A DNA stretch of 64,000 nucleotides, from assembly GCF_026016325.1 (NCBI RefSeq), contig NZ_CP087203.1:3596001-3660000 (forward strand), in the 5' to 3' direction. Positions 53,630 through 61,883 of this stretch are shown piece after piece (within the stretch, counting starts at the first letter, position 1; each line of letters starts with the position of its first letter). The notes below the pieces were generated by a model. The model was not told where the DNA came from. It made no database searches and saw only the letters and a list, made by a program, of their open reading frames with translations. Position numbers and translations under genes: made by a program. The stretch is from Pseudomonas sp. B21-056. GTDB lineage: Bacteria > Pseudomonadota > Gammaproteobacteria > Pseudomonadales > Pseudomonadaceae.

Positions 53630-54655
53630 ATGGTGTTGAAGAAAAGTGCAGTAGCCGTTCTTTTTGCTGGCTTGCTGGGTGTCGCCAGCCAGGCGACGAT
53701 GGCGGCCGAAAGCGTCAACTTCGTCAGCTGGGGTGGGACTACCCAGGATGCGCAGAAACAGGCCTGGGCCGACCCGTTCAGCAAGGCCAGCGGCATCACT
53801 GTGGTGCAGGATGGCCCGACCGACTACGGCAAACTCAAGGCCATGGTCGAGAGCGGCAACGTGCAGTGGGACGTGGTTGACGTCGAGGCTGACTTTGCCT
53901 TGCGCGCCGCCGCTGAAGGCCTGCTCGAACCCCTGGACTTCTCGGTCATCAAGCGCGACAAGATCGATCCACGCTTCGTTTCCGACCACGGTGTCGGCTC
54001 GTTCTACTTCTCGTTCGTGCTCGGCTACAACGAAGGCAAGCTCGGTGCCGGCAAGCCCCAGGACTGGTCCGCGCTGTTCGACACCAAGACCTACCCAGGC
54101 AAACGCGCCCTGTACAAATGGCCGAGCCCAGGCGTGCTTGAACTGGCCCTGCTGGCCGACGGCGTTCCCCAGGACAAGCTCTACCCTCTGGACCTGGATC
54201 GCGCCTTCAAGAAACTCGACACCATCAAGAAAGACATCGTCTGGTGGGGCGGCGGCGCCCAGTCCCAGCAACTGCTCGCGTCCGGCGAAGCCAGCCTCGG
54301 TCAGTTCTGGAACGGTCGCATCTACGCACTGCAACAGGACGGCGCACCAGTGGGCGTGAGCTGGAAACAGAACCTGGTCATGGCCGACATCCTGGTCGTG
54401 CCAAAGGGCTCGAAGAACAAGGCCGCCGCCATGAAGTTCCTGGCCAACGCCAGCAGCGCCAAGGGCCAGGCCGACTTCTCCAACCTGACCGCTTATGCGC
54501 CGGTCAACGTCGATAGCGTCGCGCGCCTGGATTCGGTGCTCGCTCCCAACCTGCCGACCGCCTACGCCAAGGATCAGATCACGCTTGATTTCGCGTACTG
54601 GGCCAAGAACGGTCAGGACATCGCGACACGGTGGAACGAATGGCTGGTCAAATGA
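53630..54655 (+). CDS. ABC transporter periplasmic binding protein, PotD/PotF-like
   Basis: 341 residues from ATG 53630 with GAGGG upstream. A signal peptide (MVLKKSAVAVLFAGLLGVAS, cleavage after TMAA) precedes the mature start ESVNFVSWGGTTQDAQKQAW, typical of spermidine/putrescine-type binding proteins (family 1 extracellular solute-binding). Later there is WDVVDVEADFALRAAAEGLL. Its ligand is probably a cationic or zwitterionic small molecule; in this regulon, trigonelline or a similar betaine is a good candidate. It is the first gene of a four-gene transporter operon behind operator copy 3. Confidence 0.9.
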   Translation: MVLKKSAVAVLFAGLLGVASQATMAAESVNFVSWGGTTQDAQKQAWADPFSKASGITVVQDGPTDYGKLKAMVESGNVQWDVVDVEADFALRAAAEGLLEPLDFSVIKRDKIDPRFVSDHGVGSFYFSFVLGYNEGKLGAGKPQDWSALFDTKTYPGKRALYKWPSPGVLELALLADGVPQDKLYPLDLDRAFKKLDTIKKDIVWWGGGAQSQQLLASGEASLGQFWNGRIYALQQDGAPVGVSWKQNLVMADILVVPKGSKNKAAAMKFLANASSAKGQADFSNLTAYAPVNVDSVARLDSVLAPNLPTAYAKDQITLDFAYWAKNGQDIATRWNEWLVK

Positions 54656-55578
54656 AAATGTCGGCAACGACAACCCAACACACCGGGAGCGCCCCTGGCG
54701 CTGCCGGTGTGGCAACCGCCAAGGCAGCGACGACCCCGTCGCTGTCCCAGCGCTGGCGCGGGGCCGGCAACCTGGCCCCCGCCCTGCTGTTCCTTGGCCT
54801 GTTCTTCCTGGCGCCGTTGATCGGTCTGTTGCTGCGTGGCGTGTTGGAACCGGTTCCCGGGTTGGGTAACTACGAACAACTGTTCGCCAACTCGGCTTAT
54901 ACCCGAGTGCTGCTCAATACCTTTTCGGTGGCCGGCCTGGTGACGCTGTTCAGTCTGCTGTTGGGCTTCCCCCTGGCCTGGGCCATCACCCTGGTGCCGC
55001 GTGGCTGGGGTCGTTGGATCCTGAACATCGTGTTGCTGTCGATGTGGACCAGCCTGCTGGCCCGGACCTACTCCTGGCTCGTGCTGTTGCAGGCTTCCGG
55101 GGTGATCAACAAGGCACTGATGGCCCTGGGGATCATCGACCAGCCGCTGGAGATGGTGCACAACCTCACCGGCGTGGTGATCGGCATGAGCTACATCATG
55201 ATCCCATTCATCGTCCTGCCGTTGCAGGCGACCATGCAGGCCATCGACCCGATGATCCTGCAGGCCGGCTCCATCTGCGGTGCCAGCCCCTGGACCAACT
55301 TCTTCCGGGTATTCCTGCCGCTGTGCCGGCCGGGGCTGTTTTCCGGTGGCCTGATGGTGTTCGTGATGTCCCTGGGTTACTACGTCACCCCGGCGCTGCT
55401 CGGCGGTGCGCAGAACATGATGCTGCCCGAGTTCATCATCCAGCAGGTGCAGTCGTTCCTCAATTGGGGCCTGGCGAGCGCCGGTGCCGCGTTGCTGATC
55501 GTCATCACGCTGGTGCTGTTCTACTTCTACCTGAAGCTTCAGCCGGAATCCCCGGTTGGCGCCAGTAACGCGAGGTAA
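54652..55578 (+). CDS. ABC transporter permease, PotB-like
   Basis: 308 residues. ATG 54652 overlaps the binding-protein stop (ATGA); ATG 54658 is also possible. It has about six membrane helices (LAPALLFLGLFFLAPLIGLL first). The cytoplasmic coupling (EAA-like) loop is AGSICGASPWTNFFRVFLPL. It forms the channel with the PotC-like permease encoded 6 bp downstream. Confidence 0.9.
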   Translation: MKMSATTTQHTGSAPGAAGVATAKAATTPSLSQRWRGAGNLAPALLFLGLFFLAPLIGLLLRGVLEPVPGLGNYEQLFANSAYTRVLLNTFSVAGLVTLFSLLLGFPLAWAITLVPRGWGRWILNIVLLSMWTSLLARTYSWLVLLQASGVINKALMALGIIDQPLEMVHNLTGVVIGMSYIMIPFIVLPLQATMQAIDPMILQAGSICGASPWTNFFRVFLPLCRPGLFSGGLMVFVMSLGYYVTPALLGGAQNMMLPEFIIQQVQSFLNWGLASAGAALLIVITLVLFYFYLKLQPESPVGASNAR

Positions 55579-55584
55579 ATCGTC

Positions 55585-56394
55585 ATGCTCCTGACTCCCA
55601 ATGCCATGAGCCGGCGCATGCGCTTCGGTCTGTACTTCACGACCGGGTTGATCGGGCTGTTCCTGCTGCTGCCGATCGTGTTCATCGTGCTGCTGTCGTT
55701 CGGCTCATCCCAGTGGCTGGTCTTCCCGCCACCGGGCTGGACGTTCAAATGGTACGGCCAGTTCTTTTCCAACCCCGATTGGATGAGCGCCGCACTGGCC
55801 AGTCTCAAGGTCGCGGTACTGACCACGATCTGTGCCGTGGCCCTGGGCCTGCCCACCGCGTTTGCCCTGGTGCGTGGTCGGTTTCCGGGACGGGAAATGC
55901 TCTATGGCCTGTTCACCCTGCCGATGATCGTGCCGCTGGTGATCATCGCCGTGGCGGTGTATGCGCTGTTCCTCAAGCTTGGCTACACCGGCACGATGTT
56001 CGCATTCGTGGTCAGCCACGTCATTGTCGCGTTGCCGTTCACCATCATCTCGATCATCAACTCGTTGAAACTGTTCGACCAGTCCATCGAAGACGCCGCC
56101 GTGATCTGCGGCGCGTCACGCCTGCAAGCGGTGTTCAAGGTCACCTTCCCGGCCATCCGCCCGGGCATGATCGCCGGCGCCCTGTTCGCGTTCCTGGTGT
56201 CGTGGGACGAGGTGGTGCTGAGCGTGATGATGGCCAGCCCGACCCTGCAAACCCTGCCTGTAAAGATGTGGACCACCCTGCGCCAGGACCTGACGCCTGT
56301 GATCGCCGTCGCTTCGACGCTGCTGATCGGCCTCTCGGTATTGGTGATGGTGATCGCCGCCGCCCTGCGCCGGCGCAATGAAATCAGCGCCTGA
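55585..56394 (+). CDS. ABC transporter permease, PotC-like
   Basis: 269 residues and about six helices (FGLYFTTGLIGLFLLLPIVF first). The EAA-like loop is AAVICGASRLQAVFKVTFPA. It pairs with the PotB-like permease. The gene order binding protein, permease, permease, ATPase and the short gaps indicate one transcript. Confidence 0.9.
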   Translation: MLLTPNAMSRRMRFGLYFTTGLIGLFLLLPIVFIVLLSFGSSQWLVFPPPGWTFKWYGQFFSNPDWMSAALASLKVAVLTTICAVALGLPTAFALVRGRFPGREMLYGLFTLPMIVPLVIIAVAVYALFLKLGYTGTMFAFVVSHVIVALPFTIISIINSLKLFDQSIEDAAVICGASRLQAVFKVTFPAIRPGMIAGALFAFLVSWDEVVLSVMMASPTLQTLPVKMWTTLRQDLTPVIAVASTLLIGLSVLVMVIAAALRRRNEISA

Positions 56395-56411
56395 GCGCCT
56401 AGGAGAACACA

Positions 56412-57563
56412 ATGAGTGCCGTCAAAGACCCCGCACAACAGAACAACAAGACCCTGGTCAGCCTGCGCAGCCTGAACAAACACTACGGCGACTTTGCCGC
56501 CGTCGACGATATCGCCCTGGAGATCCAGGACGGTGAGTTCCTGACCTTCCTCGGCTCCAGCGGCTCGGGCAAGAGCACCACGTTGTCGATGCTGGCCGGG
56601 TTTGAAACCCCCAGCAGCGGCGAGATCCTGGTGGACGGCAAATCCCTGGTCAACGTCCCGCCGCACAAGCGCGACATCGGCATGGTGTTCCAGCGCTATT
56701 CTCTGTTCCCGCATCTGTCGGTGCGCGACAACATTGCCTTCCCGCTGGCGATCCGCAAGCTGGCGCCGGCCGAGCGTGACCGTCGGGTCGATGCCATGCT
56801 CAAGCTGGTGCAACTGGAGCAGTTCGCCCATCGCCGCCCTTCGCAACTCTCCGGCGGCCAGCAACAGCGCGTGGCGATTGCCCGGGCGCTGGTCTACGAG
56901 CCACGCATCCTGCTGATGGACGAACCCCTCGGCGCCCTAGACAAGAAACTCCGTGAAGACCTGCAGGATGAGCTGCGCCAGTTGCATCGGCGCCTGGGCA
57001 TCACCATTGTCTACGTGACCCACGACCAGGAAGAAGCCATGCGCCTGTCCCAGCGCATCGCGATTTTCAGCCACGGCAAGATCGTCGGCCTGGGCACCGG
57101 CTACGACCTCTACCAGAACCCGCCGAATGCCTTTGTCGCGTCGTTCCTCGGCAACTCGAACTTCCTCAAGCTCAAGGCCCAGGGCAACGCAGTGGCGACA
57201 TTCGAAGGCCAGTCGCTGTCGATCCGCCTGACCGCCGGCCTGAAAACCGACCAGGACGTGCTGCTGATGGTCCGCCCGGAAAAGGCCCTGGCCCTGAGCA
57301 CCGAACAGGCCGCTCAAGAGCCCCTGGCGGCAGGCTGGAATGAAGTCTCGGCCAAGGTCGTCGAAGTACTGTTCCTCGGCGAAAGCCAGACCTGCAGCGT
57401 GGTGACCTCCGGCGGCACCGCCATGACCGTCAAGGCCCTCTCCGCCGCCGGCATGCCGCTCAAGGCCGGCGACCCGGTGCGCGTGCGCTGGGCCACGGCG
57501 GATGCCTGCGTGTACACCGAATGGGCCGAAAGCGATTTGAACAAGGCTGCCGGGGCACACTGA
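56412..57563 (+). CDS. ABC transporter ATP-binding protein, PotA-like
   Basis: 383 residues. Walker A is GSSGSGKSTT, the Q-loop is MVFQRYSLFPHL, the signature is LSGGQQQR, Walker B is ILLMDEP, and the H-loop is YVTHDQEEAM. A C-terminal TOBE-type regulatory domain follows (VLLMVRPEKALAL onward). It drives import by ATP hydrolysis at the inner membrane. It is the last gene of the operon and is followed by a strong terminator at 57617. Confidence 0.93.
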   Translation: MSAVKDPAQQNNKTLVSLRSLNKHYGDFAAVDDIALEIQDGEFLTFLGSSGSGKSTTLSMLAGFETPSSGEILVDGKSLVNVPPHKRDIGMVFQRYSLFPHLSVRDNIAFPLAIRKLAPAERDRRVDAMLKLVQLEQFAHRRPSQLSGGQQQRVAIARALVYEPRILLMDEPLGALDKKLREDLQDELRQLHRRLGITIVYVTHDQEEAMRLSQRIAIFSHGKIVGLGTGYDLYQNPPNAFVASFLGNSNFLKLKAQGNAVATFEGQSLSIRLTAGLKTDQDVLLMVRPEKALALSTEQAAQEPLAAGWNEVSAKVVEVLFLGESQTCSVVTSGGTAMTVKALSAAGMPLKAGDPVRVRWATADACVYTEWAESDLNKAAGAH

Positions 57564-57616
57564 TCCCCTACTGGCCCACTTCGGTGGGCCGTCTCAAAGA
57601 TGTCACCCTCAAGGTC

Positions 57617-57648
57617 GCCGCAACGTCGGGTTGCGGCGGCCTTTTTTT
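57617..57648 (+). terminator. Rho-independent terminator after the ABC transporter operon
   Basis: GCCGCAAC pairs with GTTGCGGC around a 5-base loop, followed by CGGCC and seven Ts. Confidence 0.92.
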
Positions 57649-57684
57649 GTTTGGTGATCGGGTGGGATAGCTTCCAACCCGGCT

Positions 57685-58192
57685 ATGCGGGAGCCGAGCT
57701 TGCTCGCGAGGGCGCCGGGTCAGCTTGCATCTGTGCTGAATCTACCGCCGCCATCGCGAGCAGGCTCGCTCCCACAGTAGCTCCGAGTGTTCCTGGTATT
57801 TTTGTTCACACCACAATCCCCTGTGGGAGCGAGCCTGCTCGCGATGGCGCCGGATCAGCTTGCATCAATGCTGAATGTGCCACTGCCTTCGCGAGCAGGC
57901 TCGCTCTCACAGTATCTTCAGGTGTTCCAGATATTTGTATTCACACCACAATCCCCTGTGGGAGCGAGCCTGCTCGCGATGGCGGCGGATCAGCTTGCAT
58001 CAATGCTGAATGTGCCACTGCCTTCGCGAGCAAGCTCGCTCCCACAGTAGCTTCAGGTGTTCCAGATATTTGTATTCACACCACAATCCCTTGTGTGGAG
58101 CCTGCTCGCGATGGCGGCGGATCAGCTTGCATCAATGCCGAATGTGCCACTGCCTTCGCGAGCAGGCTCGCTCCCACAGGGTCCAGCGCTGG
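57685..58192. repeat. Tandem array of about four ~135-bp units, each carrying a REP doublet
   Basis: Each unit holds a REP half (CTGTGGGAGCGAGCCTGCTC), a spacer with GATCAGCTTGCATCAATGCT and AATGTGCCACTGCCTTCGCG, the inverse REP half, and then CAGGTGTTCCAGATATTTGT leading to the next unit. Unit starts are near 57685, 57821, 57956 and 58090. The first unit is most diverged and the last has a small deletion (TTGTGTGGAGCCTG). The long open frame across it is not a gene. Confidence 0.9.
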
Positions 58193-58218
58193 TTCAGAGG
58201 ACTGCGCCCCAAACAAAA

Positions 58219-58242
58219 ATGCCCGGCAAATAGCCGGGCATT
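58219..58242 (-). terminator. Rho-independent terminator of the NCS1 permease gene
   Basis: AATGCCCGGC and GCCGGGCATT form the stem with a 5-base loop. On the minus strand the stem is followed by TTTTTG. It lies about 20 bp after the permease stop. Confidence 0.9.
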
Positions 58243-58260
58243 CGATCAACAGTGCTTCAA

Positions 58261-59673
58261 TCAGTCGGTATAACCCAACCGCGCCGCCATGCTCCGCTGA
58301 GCCTGCCCACGGGTCGCCAGGCAATAATACAACGGGCAAGTCACCACCAATCCCACCAGCCACGACAGGTCCGCACCTTCGATCAGGTTGGCATAAGGCC
58401 CGACATACAGCGAAGTATTGGCAAACGGCAGTTGCACGATGATCCCGATGAAATACGCCACGATCGCATGCAGGTTGAAACGCCCGTAAACGCCACCATC
58501 GGCCTGGAAGATCGAGGCAATGTCGTACCGGCCACGCTTGATTACATAGAAATCGATCAGGTTGATCGACGCCCACGGCACCAACACCAGCAGCAACGCC
58601 AGGATCAAGCCAATGAATTGCGCGATGAAGTCCGCCGAAGCGCCCAGCGCCACGACACAGCAGCCCGCCAGCACCACGCTCGACAACACCACCCGAACCT
58701 TGATGCTCGGCGTCCACTGGCTGGCGAAGGTCTGGATCGAGGTGATGATCGACAGTACCGCGCCATACAGATTCAAGGCGTTGTGGCTGATGATATTGAG
58801 CAGGAACAGCACCATCAGGATCGGCCCCAGCCAGCCGGTGGACTGCTTCACCGCAGCCATCGCCTCGGTGCCTTCAGGGGTCGCCAGCACCGCTACCGCA
58901 CCGAAGGTAAACGACAGGATGGTGCCCAGGGTCGCACCCAGGTAAGTGGCCAGGAATGGACGGGCAATGCCGATATCCGCCGGCAGGTAACGCGAGTAAT
59001 CCGAGACATAAGGCGAGAAGCTGATCTGCCAGATGATCCCCAGCGATACCGTGGCCAGCCAGCCGGACAGATTGAAACCGCCCCGGGTGAAGAAGTCCGC
59101 CGGCAGGTCATGGGCAAAGATATAGAGGAAGCCGGCGAGCAAGGCGCTGCCCATCACCCAGGTACCAATGCGGTTGAGGGTATGGATGAAGCGATAGCCG
59201 ATCACACCGATGGCCGTGGCGCTGAGGGCGCCGATCAGGATGCTGGCCGGTGCCGGAACCGATGGTGCAATGCCGACAATGGATTTACCCGCCAGCACGA
59301 TGTTGGAAATGAAGAAGCCGACATAGATCAGCGCCGCGAAGAACACGATCAGCAGCGCGCCATAACGCCCGAACTGACCACGACTCTGGACCATTTGCGG
59401 GATCCCCATGCGGGGTCCCTGGGCCGACGCCAGGGCGATCACCAATCCACCGACCAGATGCCCCAGGGCAATCGCCAGCAGCCCCCAGAACAGATCGAGG
59501 TGAAACACCTGGATCACCATGGCGCCGGTGACGATGGGCAGCGGCGCAATGTTGGTGCTGAACCATAAAGTGAACAGATCGCGGGCCTTGCCATGGCGCT
59601 CTGCGAGGGGGACGTAATCGACGGTGTGATTCTCGATCAACGGGTCTTGCCGGGACATCTGGGACATGTGCAT
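58261..59673 (-). CDS. NCS1-family (purine-cytosine permease-like) transporter
   Basis: 470 residues from ATG 59673; ATGs at 59667 and 59658 are possible. About 12 membrane helices are present. The NCS1 motifs include LFTLWFSTNIAPLPIVTGAM near the start and SFSPYVSDYSRYLP in the middle. NCS1 proteins import nucleobases, hydantoins, thiamine or pyridine-type compounds with protons or sodium. Operator copy 4 lies 78 bp upstream, so it appears to be a second uptake system of the regulon besides the ABC importer. Confidence 0.9.
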   Translation of the reverse strand: MHMSQMSRQDPLIENHTVDYVPLAERHGKARDLFTLWFSTNIAPLPIVTGAMVIQVFHLDLFWGLLAIALGHLVGGLVIALASAQGPRMGIPQMVQSRGQFGRYGALLIVFFAALIYVGFFISNIVLAGKSIVGIAPSVPAPASILIGALSATAIGVIGYRFIHTLNRIGTWVMGSALLAGFLYIFAHDLPADFFTRGGFNLSGWLATVSLGIIWQISFSPYVSDYSRYLPADIGIARPFLATYLGATLGTILSFTFGAVAVLATPEGTEAMAAVKQSTGWLGPILMVLFLLNIISHNALNLYGAVLSIITSIQTFASQWTPSIKVRVVLSSVVLAGCCVVALGASADFIAQFIGLILALLLVLVPWASINLIDFYVIKRGRYDIASIFQADGGVYGRFNLHAIVAYFIGIIVQLPFANTSLYVGPYANLIEGADLSWLVGLVVTCPLYYCLATRGQAQRSMAARLGYTD

Positions 59674-59750
59674 GAACTCGAGTTTGTCTGTTCTTATCTT
59701 TGTACAAAGCCAAACCGGGACGCTCTACGGCGCCACTCAGATGAACACCA

Positions 59751-59765
59751 TATTATGGTATTCCA
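59751..59765 (+). promoter_or_regulatory. Regulon operator copy 4 (TATTATGGTATTCCA)
   Basis: It differs from copies 1 and 2 by one base. It lies upstream of the minus-strand NCS1 permease gene and about 160 bp from copy 5. Confidence 0.7.
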
Positions 59766-59923
59766 ACATTTTCACAAGGCTGAACCGCTTTCTGAACGCC
59801 CATCTGATCTGCGATTTCGCCCCGATCAACCGCCTGCGGTTCCCGGGATAACCCCGTATTTATTGGCCCAAACGCTCCCCTGTACGTTTTATCGGAACGT
59901 CGAAAAAGCCCTTGCAATGATTG

Positions 59924-59938
59924 TATTACGGTATACCA
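59924..59938 (+). promoter_or_regulatory. Regulon operator copy 5 (TATTACGGTATACCA)
   Basis: One base different from copies 1 and 2, 48 bp before the start of the second flavin reductase gene. Confidence 0.72.
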
Positions 59939-59986
59939 TCAGACCTACAAACCTATAAAACCGTGCAACACCACGAGGACAGTTCA

Positions 59987-60472
59987 ATGATCGACGCCGC
60001 CATCTACAAACAAGTCCTGGGTTCATTCCCGTCCGGCGTCACCGTGATCACTACGCTGGATGACGACGGCCAGATCGTCGGCCTGACTGCCAGCGCGTTC
60101 AGCTCGCTGTCCATGGAACCGCCCCTGGTGTTGTTCTGCCCCAACTACAGCTCCGACTCCTATCCGGTACTGATCAAGAACAAGCGCTTCGCCATTCACG
60201 TGCTTTCCGGTGGCCAGCAGAGCGAAGCCTATGCGTTCGCACGCAAGGGTAAAGACAAGGCGCAAGGCATCGAATGGACCATGAGCGAACTGGGCAATCC
60301 GATCCTTGCCAACGCCACGGCGGTGATCGAATGCGAACTGTGGCGCGAATATGAAGGCGGTGACCACGCGATCATGGTCGGTGCGGTAAAGAACCTGATC
60401 GTGCCCCAGCAGAGCGCCGGGCCGATGGTGTATTGCCACGGCAAGATGGGTGCCCTGCCCGTTCCGGCTTGA
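59987..60472 (+). CDS. Flavin reductase, copy 2 (possible TgnA-like reductase)
   Basis: 161 residues from ATG 59987 with GAGGA upstream; sequence before it is promoter. It aligns along its length with the copy at 47694, with YKQVLGSFPSGVTVITTL, LTASAFSSLSMEPPLVLFCP and ECELWREYEGGDHAIMVGAV. It should provide reduced flavin to the luciferase-like oxygenase whose gene follows 179 bp later. Each of the two genes has its own operator copy, so they are probably separate but co-regulated transcripts. Confidence 0.92.
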   Translation: MIDAAIYKQVLGSFPSGVTVITTLDDDGQIVGLTASAFSSLSMEPPLVLFCPNYSSDSYPVLIKNKRFAIHVLSGGQQSEAYAFARKGKDKAQGIEWTMSELGNPILANATAVIECELWREYEGGDHAIMVGAVKNLIVPQQSAGPMVYCHGKMGALPVPA

Positions 60473-60505
60473 TGGCCCGGGCAGAAATATTTTGCAGACA
60501 TTCCG

Positions 60506-60520
60506 TATTATGGTATACCA
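60506..60520 (+). promoter_or_regulatory. Regulon operator copy 6 (TATTATGGTATACCA)
   Basis: Identical to copies 1 and 2, 131 bp before the oxygenase gene and 33 bp after the reductase gene. Confidence 0.75.
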
Positions 60521-60651
60521 ATAATCAATCAGCCAGGCCGCCGCAACCACGACGCGCCCAGCCTGGCGAGAACACCCGGGAGCCCTGCGCTCGTCCCAGG
60601 CAACAGGCCCGCAATCGACAGGCCGCCAACAAAAGATCCGAGGTAAGCGTC

Positions 60652-61695
60652 ATGAAATTTTCCCTGTTCGTACACATGGAACGTTGGGACGAAAGCGTCA
60701 GCCACCGCCAGCTGTTCGAAGACTTGACCGAGCTGACCCTGATGGCCGAGGCCGGTGGTTTCAGCACCGTCTGGATCGGTGAACACCACGCCATGGAATA
60801 CACCATCTCGCCAAGCCCGATGCCGCTGCTGGCCTACCTGGCGGCCAAGACCACCACCATCCACTTGGGCGCCGGCACCATCATCGCGCCGTTCTGGCAC
60901 CCGCTGCGGGCGGCCGGTGAATGCGCATTGCTGGACGTGATCAGCAACGGTCGCATGGAAGTCGGCCTGGCCCGTGGCGCTTACCAGGTCGAATTCGACC
61001 GCATGGCCGGCGGCATGCCAGCGGCTTCCGGGGGCCAGGCCCTGCGGGAAATGGTTCCGGCGATACGTGCGCTGTGGCAAGGCGACTACGCCCATGACGG
61101 CGACATCTGGAAGTTCCCGACGTCCACCAGCGTGCCCAAGCCGATCCAGAAGCCGAACCCACCGATGTGGATCGCCGCTCGCGACCCGGACTCGCACAAC
61201 TTTGCAGTCGCCAACGGCTGTAACGTCATGGTGACGCCGTTGATGAAGGGCGACGAAGAAGTCCTCGACCTGAAGAACAAGTTCCAGAACGCGCTGGACA
61301 ACAACCCTGGCGTACCACGTCCTCAGTTGATGGTGCTGCGCCACACCCACGTACACTCGACCGACAATCCCGAAGGCTGGAAAGTCGGGGCCAAGGCAAT
61401 CGCGAAGTTCTACCGCACCTTCGATGCCTGGTTCGGCAACAAGGAAACCCCAGTCAACGGCTTCCTGGCGCCAAGCCCGGAAGAAAAATTCGCCGGTCGC
61501 CCAGAGTTCGAACTGGAGAGCCTGCACAAGACCGCCATGATCGGCACCCCGGAAGAAATCATTCCGCGCATCAAGTACTACCAGGAACTGGGCGTCGACG
61601 AGTTCAGCTTCTGGTGCGACAACAGCCTGCCCCACGCGGAGAAGAAGAAATCCCTGGAGCTGTTCATCAAGCACGTGGTGCCGGCGTTTCGCTGA
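60652..61695 (+). CDS. Luciferase-like flavin-dependent monooxygenase (possible TgnB-like oxygenase)
   Basis: 347 residues from ATG 60652 with GAGGT upstream; the long upstream frame is untranslated leader. It is a bacterial luciferase-family (LLM) TIM barrel: MKFSLFVHMERWDESV, FSTVWIGEHHAMEYTISPSP, and GRMEVGLARGAYQVEFDRMA. It lacks its own NAD(P)H domain and needs reduced flavin from a partner, as the adjacent reductase would provide. In trigonelline degradation such an enzyme opens the pyridinium ring with O2. The RutA-type pyrimidine route is an alternative, but the other rut genes are absent. Confidence 0.9.
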   Translation: MKFSLFVHMERWDESVSHRQLFEDLTELTLMAEAGGFSTVWIGEHHAMEYTISPSPMPLLAYLAAKTTTIHLGAGTIIAPFWHPLRAAGECALLDVISNGRMEVGLARGAYQVEFDRMAGGMPAASGGQALREMVPAIRALWQGDYAHDGDIWKFPTSTSVPKPIQKPNPPMWIAARDPDSHNFAVANGCNVMVTPLMKGDEEVLDLKNKFQNALDNNPGVPRPQLMVLRHTHVHSTDNPEGWKVGAKAIAKFYRTFDAWFGNKETPVNGFLAPSPEEKFAGRPEFELESLHKTAMIGTPEEIIPRIKYYQELGVDEFSFWCDNSLPHAEKKKSLELFIKHVVPAFR

Positions 61696-61713
61696 TCGCG
61701 CCGTCCAGTCAGA

Positions 61714-61814
61714 CCGCTATCGCGAGCAGGCTCGCTCCCACAGGGGATCAGGGTGAACACAGAATGAGTACACACCTGCAAGCAAATGTGGGAGCGAGCC
61801 TGCTCGCGATGGCG
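61714..61814. repeat. REP inverted pair in opposite order
   Basis: CGCTATCGCGAGCAGGCTCG at the left and TGTGGGAGCGAGCCTGCTCG at the right; here the halves face outward, unlike the usual inward doublet. It lies between the oxygenase gene and the terminator. Confidence 0.82.
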
Positions 61815-61840
61815 CCCTGAAGCAAAAAGACGAAGCAAAA

Positions 61841-61870
61841 AAATGCCCGGGCTTGAAGGTCCGGGCATTT
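61841..61870. terminator. Bidirectional terminator
   Basis: AAATGCCCGG and CCGGGCATTT form a 10-bp stem with A-run and T-run on both sides. It serves the convergent oxygenase and TonB-receptor genes. Confidence 0.9.
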
Positions 61871-61883
61871 TTGTTTTCAAGGA

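Noticed and set aside
57600..58442. Long plus-strand open frame of about 280 codons
   Set aside because: It translates the tandem REP array (recurring CGSEPARDG...ECATAFASRLA) and runs into the antisense of the NCS1 permease gene. No ribosome-binding site or domain.
60652..61695. RutA (pyrimidine oxygenase) assignment for the luciferase-like enzyme
   Set aside because: None of the other rut genes is nearby, and the partners (ALDH, alpha/beta hydrolase, SSADH) fit a pyridinium route better.
5541..61814. Possible CRISPR-like repeats
   Set aside because: The repeats are palindromic REP elements with no regular short spacers and no cas genes. The 57.7-58.2 kb array is tandem duplication with near-identical spacers.
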